Shown: positions 48,802 through 60,605, counted from the stretch's first letter. The stretch is 64,000 bases of DNA from Astrocystis sublimbata (GCA_022453515.1 JAJNNY010000014.1:496001-560000); one strand, 5' to 3'. Notes: generated by a model not told the origin, from the letters alone. Numbers and translations: made by a program.

Positions 48802-49750
48802 CTGTTCATAGTAGGTGAGAACAAACAATCGGTGAAGTCCGATGGCCGAGGAGGCGCCGCTTATGTATATATTTATCCTACTGTTTGATGTACGTACATA
48901 CGATGACTCAGCTTATGCAAAACGAAGGACACTGTCGCTAACAACTATTGTTAGTTCAAGCTCTTACTGTTAGTAGTGCAGTTGGGGTATGCAAGGCAAT
49001 GGCCATGCTGGTTCTCAGTATCCGGCTGAGAAGTGCAATCGGACAGTTGTTGGCACTCAGACTCAGTGCATCTATAAAACCTAACTACCTCCCTCACCCT
49101 ATATTTAGCTAAGTCAATTGAGATCAAGGAGGTTGCTGTGCTATCCGACACCAAAAGAAACATCTTGCGCCCAGGTATGCAGTAATAATTTTGCTAGGAG
49201 CGAATAATTACAGTATTGCGCAGTGTCCGTGACCACCGGCGCCTCATGGCGAAGGGCTGTTCCGTCGAGATGTGCCCAGAAGATGAAGCCGGAGAGAGTA
49301 CCTATATGCATCTTGTGACACAGGTGAACAGAAAGTAGTACTGTGGCAGGACTGTAGCTCGCCTAGCCGAGGTCAGTAAAACACCTCCAACTACCAACGG
49401 TGGATAGTGGGTGCAGCGGCGGGGCATTGCGACGATCCCAACAACCAACAATCGACTGGAACATGAATATGAGGGAGATAAAATAGACTAGCAGAACCTC
49501 TTTTTCGTTTCCGTCGGTTTTTATCTATATTGTGGAAGAACACCCCGAATTGTCATACGACGGCGTATGCAGCAAACATTAGCCTGACAGTCATTTCTGA
49601 ATTCTGTTCTTCACCCCCACTTGTTGAGTAGGCAATCATCTTACTACCTATTGAGGCGCTGACCTCTAGGCGTTGTTCTTGTAATCCGCTAACCCTCTTC
49701 CCGTGTCCCTAGTAGCAGGACCCTACTTTACTAGCCTCTACATCGCGAAC
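48802..49750. other. Intergenic region
   Basis: About 950 bp. No coding sequence was supported; it contains the promoter of the alpha/beta hydrolase. Confidence 0.5.
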
Positions 49751-50863
49751 ATGGCCACCTCAAACGGATTCCCGCTGGTATCATACCAGCCATTCAGGAT
49801 TCTATTCCAACTATCGTACACCGCCACAATCATCCTCCGCTTACCATACTACTCATTAATAGCTCTCATCCCTTCCCTAAGGCCTCATCCAAAATGGACT
49901 GCGACACAGACCTTCATGACTCGTCTGGTCTACCCACTCCTAGATATCACCTCCCGCATCGGCATCACGGAAACTCTCACCTTGGAGCCAGGCAAGGAAG
50001 GCCCGCGGTTCCAGATCGTGAAGCCTTCTCCATTAGATGTCTATAAAGGACTGCTTGCCAAAGTCACCAAGCCTGCGACTATTGGAGGGACGTGGTATCC
50101 GGAAGTCCCTAGCGCGGACATCACAGCCAAAATCGTTGTCTTGTACTTCCACGGCGGTGCTTACATCGAAGGAGATGGCCGCGATAAAATCTGCAAACCT
50201 GTCGCAGACCGGCTGATTGCGAAAAGCGGCGTAGACGCCATGTTTTCGGTGCAATATCGCCTGTCGGGATACAAGGGCCAGAATCCCTTCCCAGCCGCAC
50301 TGCAAGACGCGCTTTCGAGCTACCTCTATCTGCTGAACGACCTACGTATCCCAGCCGATCGGATAATCGTAGCTGGCGACAGCGCGGGAGGCAATCTCAC
50401 GATGGCTCTGCTGCTGTACCTTCGCGACTTCGGAGCCGCGATCAGCATCCCGAACCCTAAATGCGCGGCTTTGATGTCGCCGTGGGTAGCGCCCTTCCAC
50501 TACACCATGGAAGGCAACCCTCATCGCCACACGGACTTCATCCCCCTTTCGTACCCGTACTGGGGCGCCAATTGCTACGCCGGGAACTGGCCGAACGCCA
50601 GGACCGACCCGTACATCACGCAGTTAGGAAACCCATTCTCGACGCCCGTGCCTATCTTTGTGAGCACCGGCACGGAAGAGATGTTCTATCCGTACCACGT
50701 CGAATGGGCGGATGAGATGCGCGGAATCGAGGGGAACGTCGTTGAGCTGTATCATGAGGAGGGCGCGGTGCACGATTCTTTCTTGAGTGGTCCGGCTTTG
50801 GGCTTTGAGGATTCGGCTGACGATGTTGCTGTTCAGATTGGCAAATTTGTGAGCGAGCATTAG
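49751..50863 (+). CDS. Alpha/beta hydrolase-3 (HSL-like) esterase/lipase
   Basis: A single-exon, 370-aa enzyme. The oxyanion-hole motif HGGAY is at residues 134-138, the nucleophile Ser211 sits in GDSAGG and the catalytic His341 in GAVHDSF. The acidic residue is probably Glu309 or Glu310 in GTEEMF, where relatives usually have Asp. A hydrophobic N-terminal segment (residues 12-45) could anchor it in a membrane. These enzymes hydrolyse short to medium acyl esters. The start used is the ATG at 49751; the frame upstream is open but has no ATG. Confidence 0.85.
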   Translation: MATSNGFPLVSYQPFRILFQLSYTATIILRLPYYSLIALIPSLRPHPKWTATQTFMTRLVYPLLDITSRIGITETLTLEPGKEGPRFQIVKPSPLDVYKGLLAKVTKPATIGGTWYPEVPSADITAKIVVLYFHGGAYIEGDGRDKICKPVADRLIAKSGVDAMFSVQYRLSGYKGQNPFPAALQDALSSYLYLLNDLRIPADRIIVAGDSAGGNLTMALLLYLRDFGAAISIPNPKCAALMSPWVAPFHYTMEGNPHRHTDFIPLSYPYWGANCYAGNWPNARTDPYITQLGNPFSTPVPIFVSTGTEEMFYPYHVEWADEMRGIEGNVVELYHEEGAVHDSFLSGPALGFEDSADDVAVQIGKFVSEH

Positions 50864-51905
50864 ATGTCTTTCGCATGTTCCGTTGGCTATTGCTATGGTT
50901 GACGGATATTTCAAGTGTCCTGAATGACTCGGTTCGTAGCGAGAGTGTGTGATATCTCATTGGTTTTGTTCATCTTGCGGAGTTTCGGGAATTCGGTCTG
51001 CCTTTCTCGGCACTGAGAAGTCTAGAAAGTCTGATACGGTAGAATTGTGTCGCCCAGTAGAAGTTTCCAAATGGCCTAGACGAACAATAGCTGTTGAAAG
51101 GCACGAAACTCGAGCTCCTCGATCTGCCTATAATAGTACTATAGAGAGTTCAGTATGAGAACCTAGGTAGATAGGTAGCATGTTACAGCCTGCTTTGGCG
51201 TGATCGACTACCATCTTCTCCTCCATGGTGGCGTGATCGGCACCGAATGCACCTCTCCATTCTGGCTTCATTTGCCGTCTGCAACATCTGCACGACAGCC
51301 TCTTTTTTGCATCCAAAATCGGCGACTACTTGCCGGGGATGCCGCAAACCTGAACCACTGTATTCCAAAAACCCCATGCATGTTCCAACTGCACATTGGG
51401 GGCCATCACGTTGGATTTGGTGCGCAAGGATGGCACACACACGCTGTTTTTGGTAATAAAGCAGCCCCCAAAAGCCACATTGCGTAGCCTACCTACCAAG
51501 ATGTGGTGGTAGAGGGTTACATCTAACCTGCTTCAGGCAAGAATCCACATTGACAGCTCAGTGCCGCAAATCTTATGTGATACCGACATACCATTCGAGC
51601 AAGGATGATATGAGCACTACCATTCCATTGCTTGTGAAGAAGGAATCGTACAGCTGACAATACAATTTAGAGCTGATCAATTTACATGCATGTTATTGCG
51701 ATCTAATCTTGCGTTAAAAAAACATGTGACTACAGTATTCCTCTGTTACACGAGGCTCCAGCGGACATACTGATAATGGTAGATTGGCTAGCAAATCCTC
51801 GGCATGTTTGCCTCTTTCGCTCTCTTTTAACTATTCAAGTAATTCCACCGACGACAACGACATGCATCTAATACAGACCGCGATTCACAAGCACGAAGCA
51901 TAAAC
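50864..51905. other. Intergenic region
   Basis: About 1 kb, with ACCTAGGTAG at 51161-51170. Open frames on both strands overlap each other and lack support. Confidence 0.5.
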
Positions 51906-53235
51906 ATGGATGCCACAACGCACCCGCCGCTGGGCATCACGGACAGCGGTCTCGGTATAGTCATCAGTGGCAGTATTGTTGGCTTTCTTGCCACCGTCAC
52001 TGTGGCCTTACGCCTTTGGGCGAGAAAACTTACGCGCCTGCCACTTGGTGCTGACGACTGGCTATGTATTGCCGCCCTCTTCTTCCAGCATGCCGTCATG
52101 ATAGCTTCTTCTGTGGCGGCAGTAAACGGTGGTCTAGGGCGGGATATGAGCGTGTTGGCTCTTCAGTATCCCGATGCTGTCGTTGTGCTTTTTCAGGTTC
52201 GAGCGACACGACCTCCCTATTGCTTTTCTGACTAATCACTAATGGCTCATGATATCCTACGCAGTCGGCCTTTGCCGGTGAACTCGGCTACACATATAGT
52301 TCTCCGTTGATAAAGCTATCGGTTTTGGTTTTCTACCGGCGCATCTTCCCGACTCGAGCGGTTAGGCTTGGCACACTTATCATCGGTACAACTTGTATTT
52401 TATGGTGTATTGCTATAACGATACTGGACTTCATACAATGCAGGCCGCTAAAGGCTTTTTGGTATATAGAGCTTCAGGCCTTGCCGACGACTCATTGTAT
52501 CAACCCAATCCAGTCTTTCTTGGGCAACTCACTCGCCAACTCACTCATCGACTTGTTCACCTTGACCCTACCTATCAACGAAGTCCTGAAACTTCACACA
52601 ACAACCCGACGGAAAATTAACATCGCTCTTGTCTTCCTGCTGGGCGGCGTGTAAGTAAACAATAATTACGATGCAATGCTTGTTTCTCATCTTGCGGTGC
52701 GTCGTCTGACAAGAACATCGCCAGAGCTTTCGCGGCTTCTGCTGTGCGGACGGTATCAACTGGTGTCATCATCAAGAAAGGGTACACCAACTTTTCAAGT
52801 AAGCAGAATGTGATTGACGCTACATTTTTGAGTCTTAATGCTAAAAAAATTAAAATAGAGCAATTCGTCCTCTCACTGATCGCGACTGTCATCGAGATCT
52901 ACGTCGCTATTATCGGCGCATGCATGCCCACGTTGGTCCCTGTCTACCGCAGATTGCGATATGGTAGCCCGTCAAGCACTCGTGCCAGCGGCGGCTCCAA
53001 GGAAGTTTCTGCCAGTGGGAAGAACTTGAAGTACTGGAAGCAGCCGCGTAAACACGACGGCCCCTTTGAGCGTCTTGCTGAAGTCGATGATGGCCTGGTT
53101 TCAACCACTCACGAAAGACCTGACCACGGCCAGACTGGCAGTGGCCGGATAGAGAGCTACGCTCTTGATTCTATGGTGCCTAAGGAACACACAATTTCGC
53201 CAGGGAACAATAACGGCGTGCCATCTACGATCTGA
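51906..53235 (+). CDS. PTH11-like rhodopsin-domain integral membrane protein
   Basis: Exons 51906-52196, 52265-52650 and 52725-53235, with a likely extra intron at 52799-52858, join in phase into 375 aa (395 if that 60-nt intron is kept). Seven hydrophobic helices are visible, with fungal rhodopsin-domain landmarks: LPLGADDWLC after TM1, LGYTYSSPLIKLSVLVFYRRIF, and ACMPTLVPVYRRL after TM7. The soluble tail is Lys/Ser-rich. Relatives include PTH11, a surface-sensing receptor of Magnaporthe, but most are uncharacterised. The 52799-52858 segment is AT-rich, has GTAAGC and ATAG ends and interrupts the last helices, so it is probably spliced out. Confidence 0.82.
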
Positions 53236-53555
53236 AAGCACGCAGAGACCGGAATGTTGAGGCCCAGGGGGGTCAATATAGTCCAATAGGTACAGAATGC
53301 TCTCTATTTTGCTTCATGCTTTCCGTTCACTTAAGGTGCATTAATAGGCCTGCGATTTTTGTGATGCTTTGCGTATCGTTACATGTTTTTGCTAACGCAG
53401 GATAAAGTTTTTCTTTTTCTTGAGCGTCGAAACATAACCCGACGAGCGTTTGATGTGCCCATGGATAAGTACACTACAGATTGAACCACCGAAGACGACT
53501 CAGGCGGCATGACGACATACCCATGATTCACTCTGGAATTCCCCCTGCCTTACCC

Positions 53556-54264
53556 CTATTTCCAGAAATCGTCCCGAAGAGACCGATACATGCCACCCGG
53601 CAGCAAGTGTTCATCAGTCTTCTTCACATGCGACGAGTCCCTGTACTTATCATTCCTACCACTCCCACTTCCACTACCACCTCCACTGCCAGTACTGCTC
53701 TCGCTGTTCCTCCTCACAGCATCCATCACACCACCACCACTGGTCGGCGTAGGCTTCGTCGGCTCATCACCCCTCATCTGAGGCGTGCCGAACTCGAGAG
53801 TATCGAGTATGCTACTTCTTCGTCTCCTCTGCTCTGCTGGCGCGGGACGTCTTTCTCCCAGACCGTCGAGGAGACCGCCTCGGGGATTTTGTTGCTGTTG
53901 GTGTTGATGCTGATGCATTTCCTCGCGCTCATCGTAGTCGCGGTGGCCCGGCTGCATGACCTCTTCTATGCCGCCGTGGCGCCCGTCGTGCGCGTCGTCG
54001 GCTGAGCGTCGTCGAGCGTCGCCCGGTCTTAAGGCATCTTTGAGTCTGTCGAGGAGTGCTGTGTCGCGCTTTCCAGGCTGCGCAAGTACCATCTATCAGA
54101 CTGGGTTGTGCATGATAGTGTGTGTGTGTGTGAATTCACAGAGAGCTGAGGTAGCCTACCGCTTCGATGCTGGAGTCCTCGGCAAATTCGACGTTTCCCC
54201 GCGCTATGGCGGCACCGTAGTAGAGACCTTGTGTCTGATATTGGTTGTTGTGTGGTGATGGCAT
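53556..54264 (-). CDS. Conserved hypothetical protein
   Basis: Two exons, 54264-54160 and 54092-53556, join in phase into 213 aa. The start is MPSPHNNQYQTQGLYYG with NVEFAEDSSIEA, then a charged, Gln/His/Arg-rich middle (HQHQHQQQQ), a Gly/Ser tract and the end HLLPGGMYRSLRDDFWK. No domain was recognised; the defined start and end motifs separated by low-complexity sequence suggest a real, disordered protein. The intron contains a GT dinucleotide run (54119-54132). It converges with the PTH11-like gene. Confidence 0.6.
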
Positions 54265-55775
54265 TGTTGATTGACTGGTCAGATGTTGTAGTCGTGCAAC
54301 GTCAGATGTTGTAGTCGTGCAAATGTTCAATCTAGCTTAAGAGTTTGCTCCCGCGGGTCTGCTTTCAAATTTATACGATTCTGCAATCACGGGTTCGCCT
54401 GATGGAAACGTCCCCTTTGTTTCGTCATGATGATATCAGATTACATGATAGTGTACCAGCAAAGTTCGCACCGAGCCGAAGTTTGCGAGCTGATAGGCGC
54501 TATAATTGCCTACGTGCGGAGGTGCCGACCGGCTGAATCGAGATTATCCAAACCTTCAGGGCAGTAGACTGCGCAGAATCGATATGAGCATTTAGAGGGA
54601 TATAAGGATTACGAATCTCCTATGTATCTAGTCAGTTCTTACTTCACTGAGCAATCTTGGCATACAGTTAGTTCTTGGAATTGACTCCGACTATTTGTGT
54701 GAGGTGAGCACCTCGGCGACCAACGTGTTAGTTCTCATCGATAGATATAGATATACATTTGCTATACGAGCCCAATATACCCTAGCATCTACAGTCCCGC
54801 TATTATATGACAAGTACTTGGGAAGTACCTCAATAGCGTGGCCGTTACACTACCTAGTAGGCCGCTGACATAACCTCGTAAAGTTTCACGACGGGGGAAA
54901 GTAGGCTATCATGACAGGACTTGACTTAACAATTTTAACAAGCTCACTCCTTTAGGAATGCTTTTCTCTTATTCTCTATTAGTTTGACTAGTTCGGCTGC
55001 AAATGAATGTCTCTATCTTAGTCATGTCAAGGGGTTGCTCACATGACCCTCATCGTCAAAATACGATATACCTATGAATTAAGCAGCATTGCTCTATCGT
55101 AAAATCTCACCAGCCATGGATAAGATGCGTAAAGGTAGGTTTGGCGATGGTGCATGTGGTACAAAAAACGGTGCCAAACGGTCTGGGGCGACTTAAAACT
55201 GGACGTCGTTACGGTTGTAACACTCATTTCAATACTATGAGCCTCAAACTGCTCACCGCTGAGCAACTATATTTTGAGGCTTTAAGATCCAGCAGTATTA
55301 TCAGTTTGATTGGGTGCAGTACCCCGTAGTCTCAAGCCACTGCATGATTGACAAACATACCTACTCCGTCCACAAATCTTGGAAAATGGCGATGCCAAAG
55401 CCACCGATATCATTGCTTGGCGGGATTGCCAGGGTGTGAAAGGGCTAAGGCGCACGCACCAGATGAGGGAGTACTATGAAAAAGGTCGTATTCTGACTTG
55501 TCATTGGTTAGCGTGGCAGGCTGGCAGGCTGGCGAATATTACAAGTCACGACACAGGGGTTTGATTGTTGGTTTGGGGGCGTTTCTTTTGTCGTGTTTGT
55601 ATCTACTACTTCAGTCCCTCAGGTTTCCTTCCCCCTTCAATTATTACCCCACAGCTCTCACAATGATACAGCCAGTTTGACATGCAGCAGAAAAAAAATG
55701 AGATATTTATAAATTGTATTGGCTTAAATACCCCCTTCGCGCAAATTTGCACCATCACGATATGGTGTTTCAAAA
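54265..55775. other. Intergenic region
   Basis: About 1.5 kb between two divergent genes. Open frames are short and unsupported. A 23-base direct repeat with ACGTCAGATGTTGTAGTCGT as its core lies at about 54279-54321. Confidence 0.5.
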
Positions 55776-56805
55776 ATGCGTCGAATGAGCCGCCACTATG
55801 TCGCCGCCGGTGTTGCTGCCGGCTTTGTCATCATCCTTCTGTTATCTTTTAGGTCTAACCTGCTCTACATTCCGCAAATGGTTTTTCAAAATCACCATGA
55901 CTACACTCACTTGCTGCTTGAAGACATAGCCAACGGCACCTTTACTTCGAAAGACGCTTCTCCCTTCACTTTGTCCAGAGACCATCGCATACCCCCCCCG
56001 AATATGGCAGATCATGCTCCCGCACCCAAAACGGCCGACCGAGCCACCGTCTCTCGAAAGCTTGGTTGACGTCCCGAGCTGGCTGGTGCGAAACCCGGGA
56101 TACGACTACGTATTCATTGGTCAGAGTGAAGCCGACAACTTCATCCACACGCACTTCTCTGGCGACGAGCGGATCACAAAGGCATGGCGGAATCTGAAGA
56201 ACCCCGGGGTGAAATCGGATCTCCTGCGCTATCTAGTGCTATTCATCAAGGGCGGCGTCTATACGGATATAGACACCGAGGCGCTGCGGCCCATCGATTC
56301 GTGGATACCCGAGCCATACCGCGATAGAGCCAACGTCGTAGTTGGCATAGAATGGGATCAGCTCGACGGCGGGCCGTGGGCGGATATACCGCACAGACTA
56401 CAGTTCTGCCAGTGGACCATCGCCGCCGCCCCGGGCCACCCTCTCTTTATGAAGATGGCCTACCACACGATCACTAGACTGGAGCAGATCGCTGCCGAGC
56501 ACGGCACCAGCCCGAGCCTGACCGATATCGAGCTCTCAAGCATCGAGGTAATGATGTCGTCGGGTCCAGCGTCCTGGATCGACATCGTCCTGGAGCAGTT
56601 GAAAGAAATGGACACGAATGTGAAAGAGGTCACCGACTTCTCGGGTCTCAAACCGACGGGGCCGAGACTGACAGGCGATATCCTGATCCTCACCATCGAC
56701 GGCTTTGGCTATGGCCAGTCGCATTCCAATAGTACCCATGATGGCTCGGTGCCGGACGCTGCCCTGCTGAAGCACAAATTCCGGGGCTCCTGGAGAGGCG
56801 GTTAA
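55776..56805 (+). pseudogene. GT32 alpha-1,6-mannosyltransferase (Och1-like), split by one base
   Basis: The N-terminal frame encodes a type II membrane anchor (HYVAAGVAAGFVIILLLSF) and a stem, ending in HRIPPPN. The downstream frame encodes the GT32 catalytic domain: PSWLVRNPGYDY, NPGVKSDLLRYLVLF and the DxD motif GGVYTDIDTEALRP. The frames meet at a run of eight C at 55992-55999. With seven C the sequence would read IPPRIWQIMLP, the standard GT32 entry motif, so one extra C splits the gene. Such enzymes act in the Golgi and start or extend N-glycan mannose outer chains. Whether the extra base is real or a homopolymer error cannot be told from sequence. Apart from this the gene looks intact. 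Confidence 0.8.
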
Positions 56806-57319
56806 GAGGAACGGCACGCTGAGAATGGTATTTCTTTTCTCTTTTTTTTTGTTGCGGCGTTTTACTCATAGAAAGGGGATTGGGGCGATCTTGTAAGGCT
56901 ACTTATGTTTATGTTGAGATGTTATATAGATTTTGGCTACCTCCGTAGATGGGTCTTCTTCTTTCGGATTTGGCCCCTTAACTCGAGAATCAAAATGCAA
57001 GCAAAACTCTATTATATCTGAAACACATCCTCGCGTATTGTCTACCGAAAGACGCCATACCGATGTAGATAAATACGATTTATATATTTATCTACATCAT
57101 ACAGGCCTGCAGATATCCTGCAGGCCGAAAACCAACAGCAAAGACAATAACCGATACCCATCCAAGTCGCCCATGCTTTCCTGTATTACCTAGAACCCGT
57201 TAGTATTAATGAAATCATTTTCCCATATCCACTCCCTTGCTTGTCTTTCTCTCAAACCTCGATTCATGAAACTCCAACACCGGCCAACTCTAGAACAGAG
57301 ACTAGCTACGTAGCTAGGC
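56806..57319. other. Convergent intergenic region
   Basis: About 500 bp between two converging genes; AT-rich, with a T run after the mannosyltransferase stop codon. No gene. Confidence 0.5.
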
Positions 57320-58349
57320 CTACATCTCGCGCCTTCCCATGTCAGCGCTCAGCTCATATTTCCTGCGGTCTTGTGCCATTTGTGCATCGGAGGCATCTTT
57401 CGTATTAGCTGGGGCGTAATGGTGGCCATGCTGTGCCGGAAAACCTCCGGCCTGATACGCTTCCGGGTAATTGGTCGAAGGACCCTGAGCTGGCGGTATT
57501 TGCGGTTTTGCTTTCCTCTTGAGATGCACCACCCAGACGATGAGCCCGATAATCGCTAAGGCGGCGACAGCGGCCCCTGCCCCGATGCCGCCCTTGGCTG
57601 CCGTGCTCAGCCCATTCGGGGATGAAGTCTGCGTCGCTTCTGGGCTAGTATTGGTGCCTAGATTCGAACTGGTAGCCGAGCTGGTAGTCGAGCTGGCGGT
57701 GAACATTGACGAGGTAGTTGTGACGGTCGAAGTAGAGGGTGCGGGTGTCTAGTGTTATATGGGTTGTCATGTTAGTCGATGGCCAACCTTGTTCCAGACT
57801 TGCCCGCCTTACCGATAGTATGGCAATTCCCCAAGCATTCACGCCTGAGTCCAGATCAATTGTATGTGTCTCAGCCTACCCCGTAAGTACTATCAGGTCG
57901 GTTCTTGACCCGGTGACAGAATCACCACTCGTAAATCTAGCCTGACACCCATATGGAGCAGCCCCAGTATCTACCGCAGGCGCGCAATTGAAAAACCATC
58001 CATAAACCGCCGGGCAACACCAGATATAATCCGCTGAATTCCCTGCGTAGGATGTTTTTGTCGAACATGCCCTGAAATATCTTGGGGGGCAGTCGCCATC
58101 TGTAAGATACGGCACGCCGAGCGTGTATGAAGGCGGGACACAGCCTCCCGTAGGTGTGATTCCTTGGCCAGTATCTTTTGCATCAATGCTATTTGTGACG
58201 GACGGCATGCCAAACATGTTGCTGTAAACGACATTTGTCGCTTGGTGGGCATAGATAACATACCAAAAGCCCGTGCTTGCTACGCACGAGCTCTCGGGGG
58301 TCCAACTCGACGTCAAGGACGGGTACGAAGAGGGGTTGCTATCACCCAT
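57320..58349 (-). CDS. Single-pass membrane protein with Cys-rich ectodomain
   Basis: At least three exons: about 58349-57925, a short one encoding VNAWGIAILS (about 57846-57815), and one ending at 57320. The N-terminal 150 residues are Cys-rich (CVPPSYT, CPPRYFRACST, WCCPAVYGWFFNCAP); a Ser/Thr stalk follows, then one membrane helix (GIGAGAAVAALAIIGLIVWV) with a basic stop-transfer HLKRKAK and a Pro/Gln/Tyr-rich cytosolic tail. This is the layout of many fungal wall-facing or sensor-like proteins, but no named domain was recognised. No signal peptide is seen before the ectodomain, so the first exon may be incomplete. The donor of the first intron is ambiguous between two nearby GT sites. Confidence 0.7.
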
Positions 58350-59003
58350 TGCAGCAGATATGGATGGCGGTGGCGCTGCGGCTATCGATCAAGATAGATG
58401 AGAGTTCGGTTGTGAGAAGGGGGAAACCACGGTGTTTGACGCCGACGGGCACTTGCTAATGATGGCATGCAATGTATTTGCGTGAATAATTGAAGTATAC
58501 TCAAGAAGGTATGTATGGAGAAGAGAAATTTTCTTGGTCGCCATGTGGCGGGATTCGGGGGCTGTGATGCCCCCTACATACATTTCTCAGGCGGACCATG
58601 AGGATGTTGGCGTTCTTCCTTTTGACTGTAGCGTAGCATCAACGAAGCAGGCTGCCCTGACAACTGAGGTGATTGGGCAGCACACCCCATGGGTCGCATG
58701 ATGCGACCGATGTACAAAGTACATTATTTCTTTTTTATTAGCGAAGGAAGCACTCATTTCCCCATGTTGCAAACTGATAAGCCAGCGACTACCTATATTG
58801 CCAGGCCTTGACGCCACCGGATGATACCCTTGGACGAGCGGCCGGGCGCTCTCGGCGCCTTTGTCCCAGCCACACACTTTTGTGAGTTCGAGGCAGTGGG
58901 AGCTCCTTTTGAATGTGTTGAAGCTCGTCCCCCGCCAGATCCAGGGTCGTGCGCCACCTCCAGAGACGAATCCGCTCTGTCCAGTATTATTATGTTTCCC
59001 TCT
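58350..59003. other. Intergenic region
   Basis: About 650 bp. Promoter side of the membrane protein gene; nothing else was supported. Confidence 0.45.
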
Positions 59004-59098
59004 CGAGGCAGAGTTAAAAAAAAAAGTGAGCCGGGTGCTAGCAGGGGGCGCTGGCTAAGCGTACAATAACTGGCTCACTCTTTTTTAACTCTGCCTCG
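59004..59098. repeat. Snap-back inverted repeat (MITE-like)
   Basis: Left arm 59004-59032 (CGAGGCAGAGTT, ten A, GTGAGCC) is the reverse complement of 59072-59098 (GGCTCAC, a T-rich run, AACTCTGCCTCG), with only the length of the A/T run differing. The loop is about 40 bases. It could be a tiny foldback element or a rearrangement scar next to the relic gene. Confidence 0.75.
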
Positions 59099-59274
59099 CC
59101 TCTCTCCATCGACTAGCTATAGCCGGGAGACCGCGCAGGTCTCGCAGGGCTGGAGTTGTGGCGTTTTGTATTTTACTGTTCCTCAGCTTACATCTCCGCT
59201 CTTATGATATCGACGGCACGCATCCGCCCTCGCGTCGCCATGGCCCGTTAGCGTGCCCGAGTTCCCCCCTACTC

Positions 59275-59640
59275 AACGATGTGCTTGTTGTTATGCGAAC
59301 GGGCAACGGAGGTCCTCAAGAAACTATCGGCTCACTTCTCCACAGTGCTCAACTGTATTCCCGACTACGTTATATACTCGGATCTTAAAAAGGATATAAA
59401 GGACCACCATATTATTAACGTTCTAAATCGGACTAGCGATAAGGTTTAGAATATAGGACTTCGTTCGGTAGCGACCCGGCACGGGCCCTACATAACCCCG
59501 GCTGGAAACTTAATAAGTGAAAGTTCCTGCCTATAGTTTCTCGGGCTCTAGAATATAGGCCTAATATAAAGTGGTTTGTATTTATTGAACTAGATACATA
59601 TATACATTAGCCTCAGTCTGGGGTCACTACATATGACTTA
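59275..59640 (+). pseudogene. Relic of a GT31-like (DUF604) glycosyltransferase gene
   Basis: Fragments read in order: NDVLVVMRTG, then after a frame change LSAHFSTVLNCIPDYVIYSD, and KFLPIVSRALEYRPNIKWF with VFIELDTYIH. These match, from memory, the start of a common fungal GT31-like (DUF604-type) glycosyltransferase family. TGA and TAG interrupt the reading where the family has Trp (the DKWKF and HWPNL positions), as expected from TGG changed by G-to-A. Several stops and frame changes follow and similarity fades by about 59740. The local sequence is AT-richer than neighbouring genes. No function remains. Confidence 0.6.
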
Positions 59641-60605
59641 TCTCCACAAATTACTATTTCGAACAGCTATTCGGATATAAAATCCGCACTTTCGGCAGCC
59701 ATATAACAATAAATCTGGTTCTAAGTAGTTTCCTTAGGATCGGCATATGATTTCTATTTAAGTACTCTATGCATAAATAATGCATTAATATACACGAGAT
59801 GAGTCGTTTCGCAGTCACCTGACTGAGCCGAGCCTGAGAGTAAAACCTTGAACCCCAAGGGCGGACGTCATGATGGAGAAAGCTAATGGCATCCTTGGGT
59901 AAGAGTATTACACTGACGGTGTCGACCGTCCAGGAAGAGCGTGACTTGATTATGGGACATGGCTATTTCTCATGCAATGACTGTGGTCGAGCAGAACACA
60001 AACAGTTGAGACAAGTCACCGCGGGGTGAGAAGCAAGTTGAGATAGTGTTAGTAGCGGACCTCGTCTCGCTGTGAGAAAACCTAGTTCTCAACTTCCTAA
60101 CGAGGAAACAGTTGGTAGGTCACATTCCCATCTCGTCGTTGTTTCATAATCTGGCAGGCAGGCTCGTTGTGTAAAGGGGCACAGTGGGTGAAGAGTGGTT
60201 CGACTTCAAACAAAGGATTGCAAGCGATCTGAAAAAAGAAAAAAAAAACACCTATTGTAGCCCCTTTCACATGATATGTATCTGATATATCTTTTTCACA
60301 AAAGAGCTATTTTCGTAGTTTTAGAAACCGAGGAGCAATACGCAATTGCCAAGCTTTGTACGGAGTACAGAGCTCAACATCTCAGTCAACCAGCTGCCAG
60401 CCAGGATTTGCCAGCTGCTGCCAGCTGCGGGACCTCCAATAGCCTGCATCTCGGAACTAGGAGCAAAACTCACAAAGACGCTGATGTGAATTGAATACCT
60501 GCTAGAATAACTGAGATTTTCAAAACGTCAATACACGTTCCGATCATCTCGATTAAATATTTACACCACTCTGATCTATAAGCTGCTCATTGTCTTTTTT
60601 TTACA
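59641..60605. other. Intergenic region
   Basis: About 1 kb; continuing relic sequence to about 59740, then unremarkable sequence with an A run near 60232-60249 and a CCAGCTG-rich patch near 60390-60430. It contains the promoter of the Pol III subunit gene. Confidence 0.45.

Noticed and set aside
54119..54132. GT dinucleotide run as a possible regulatory or Z-DNA element
   Set aside because: It lies within a short intron and is an ordinary microsatellite; noted only under that gene.
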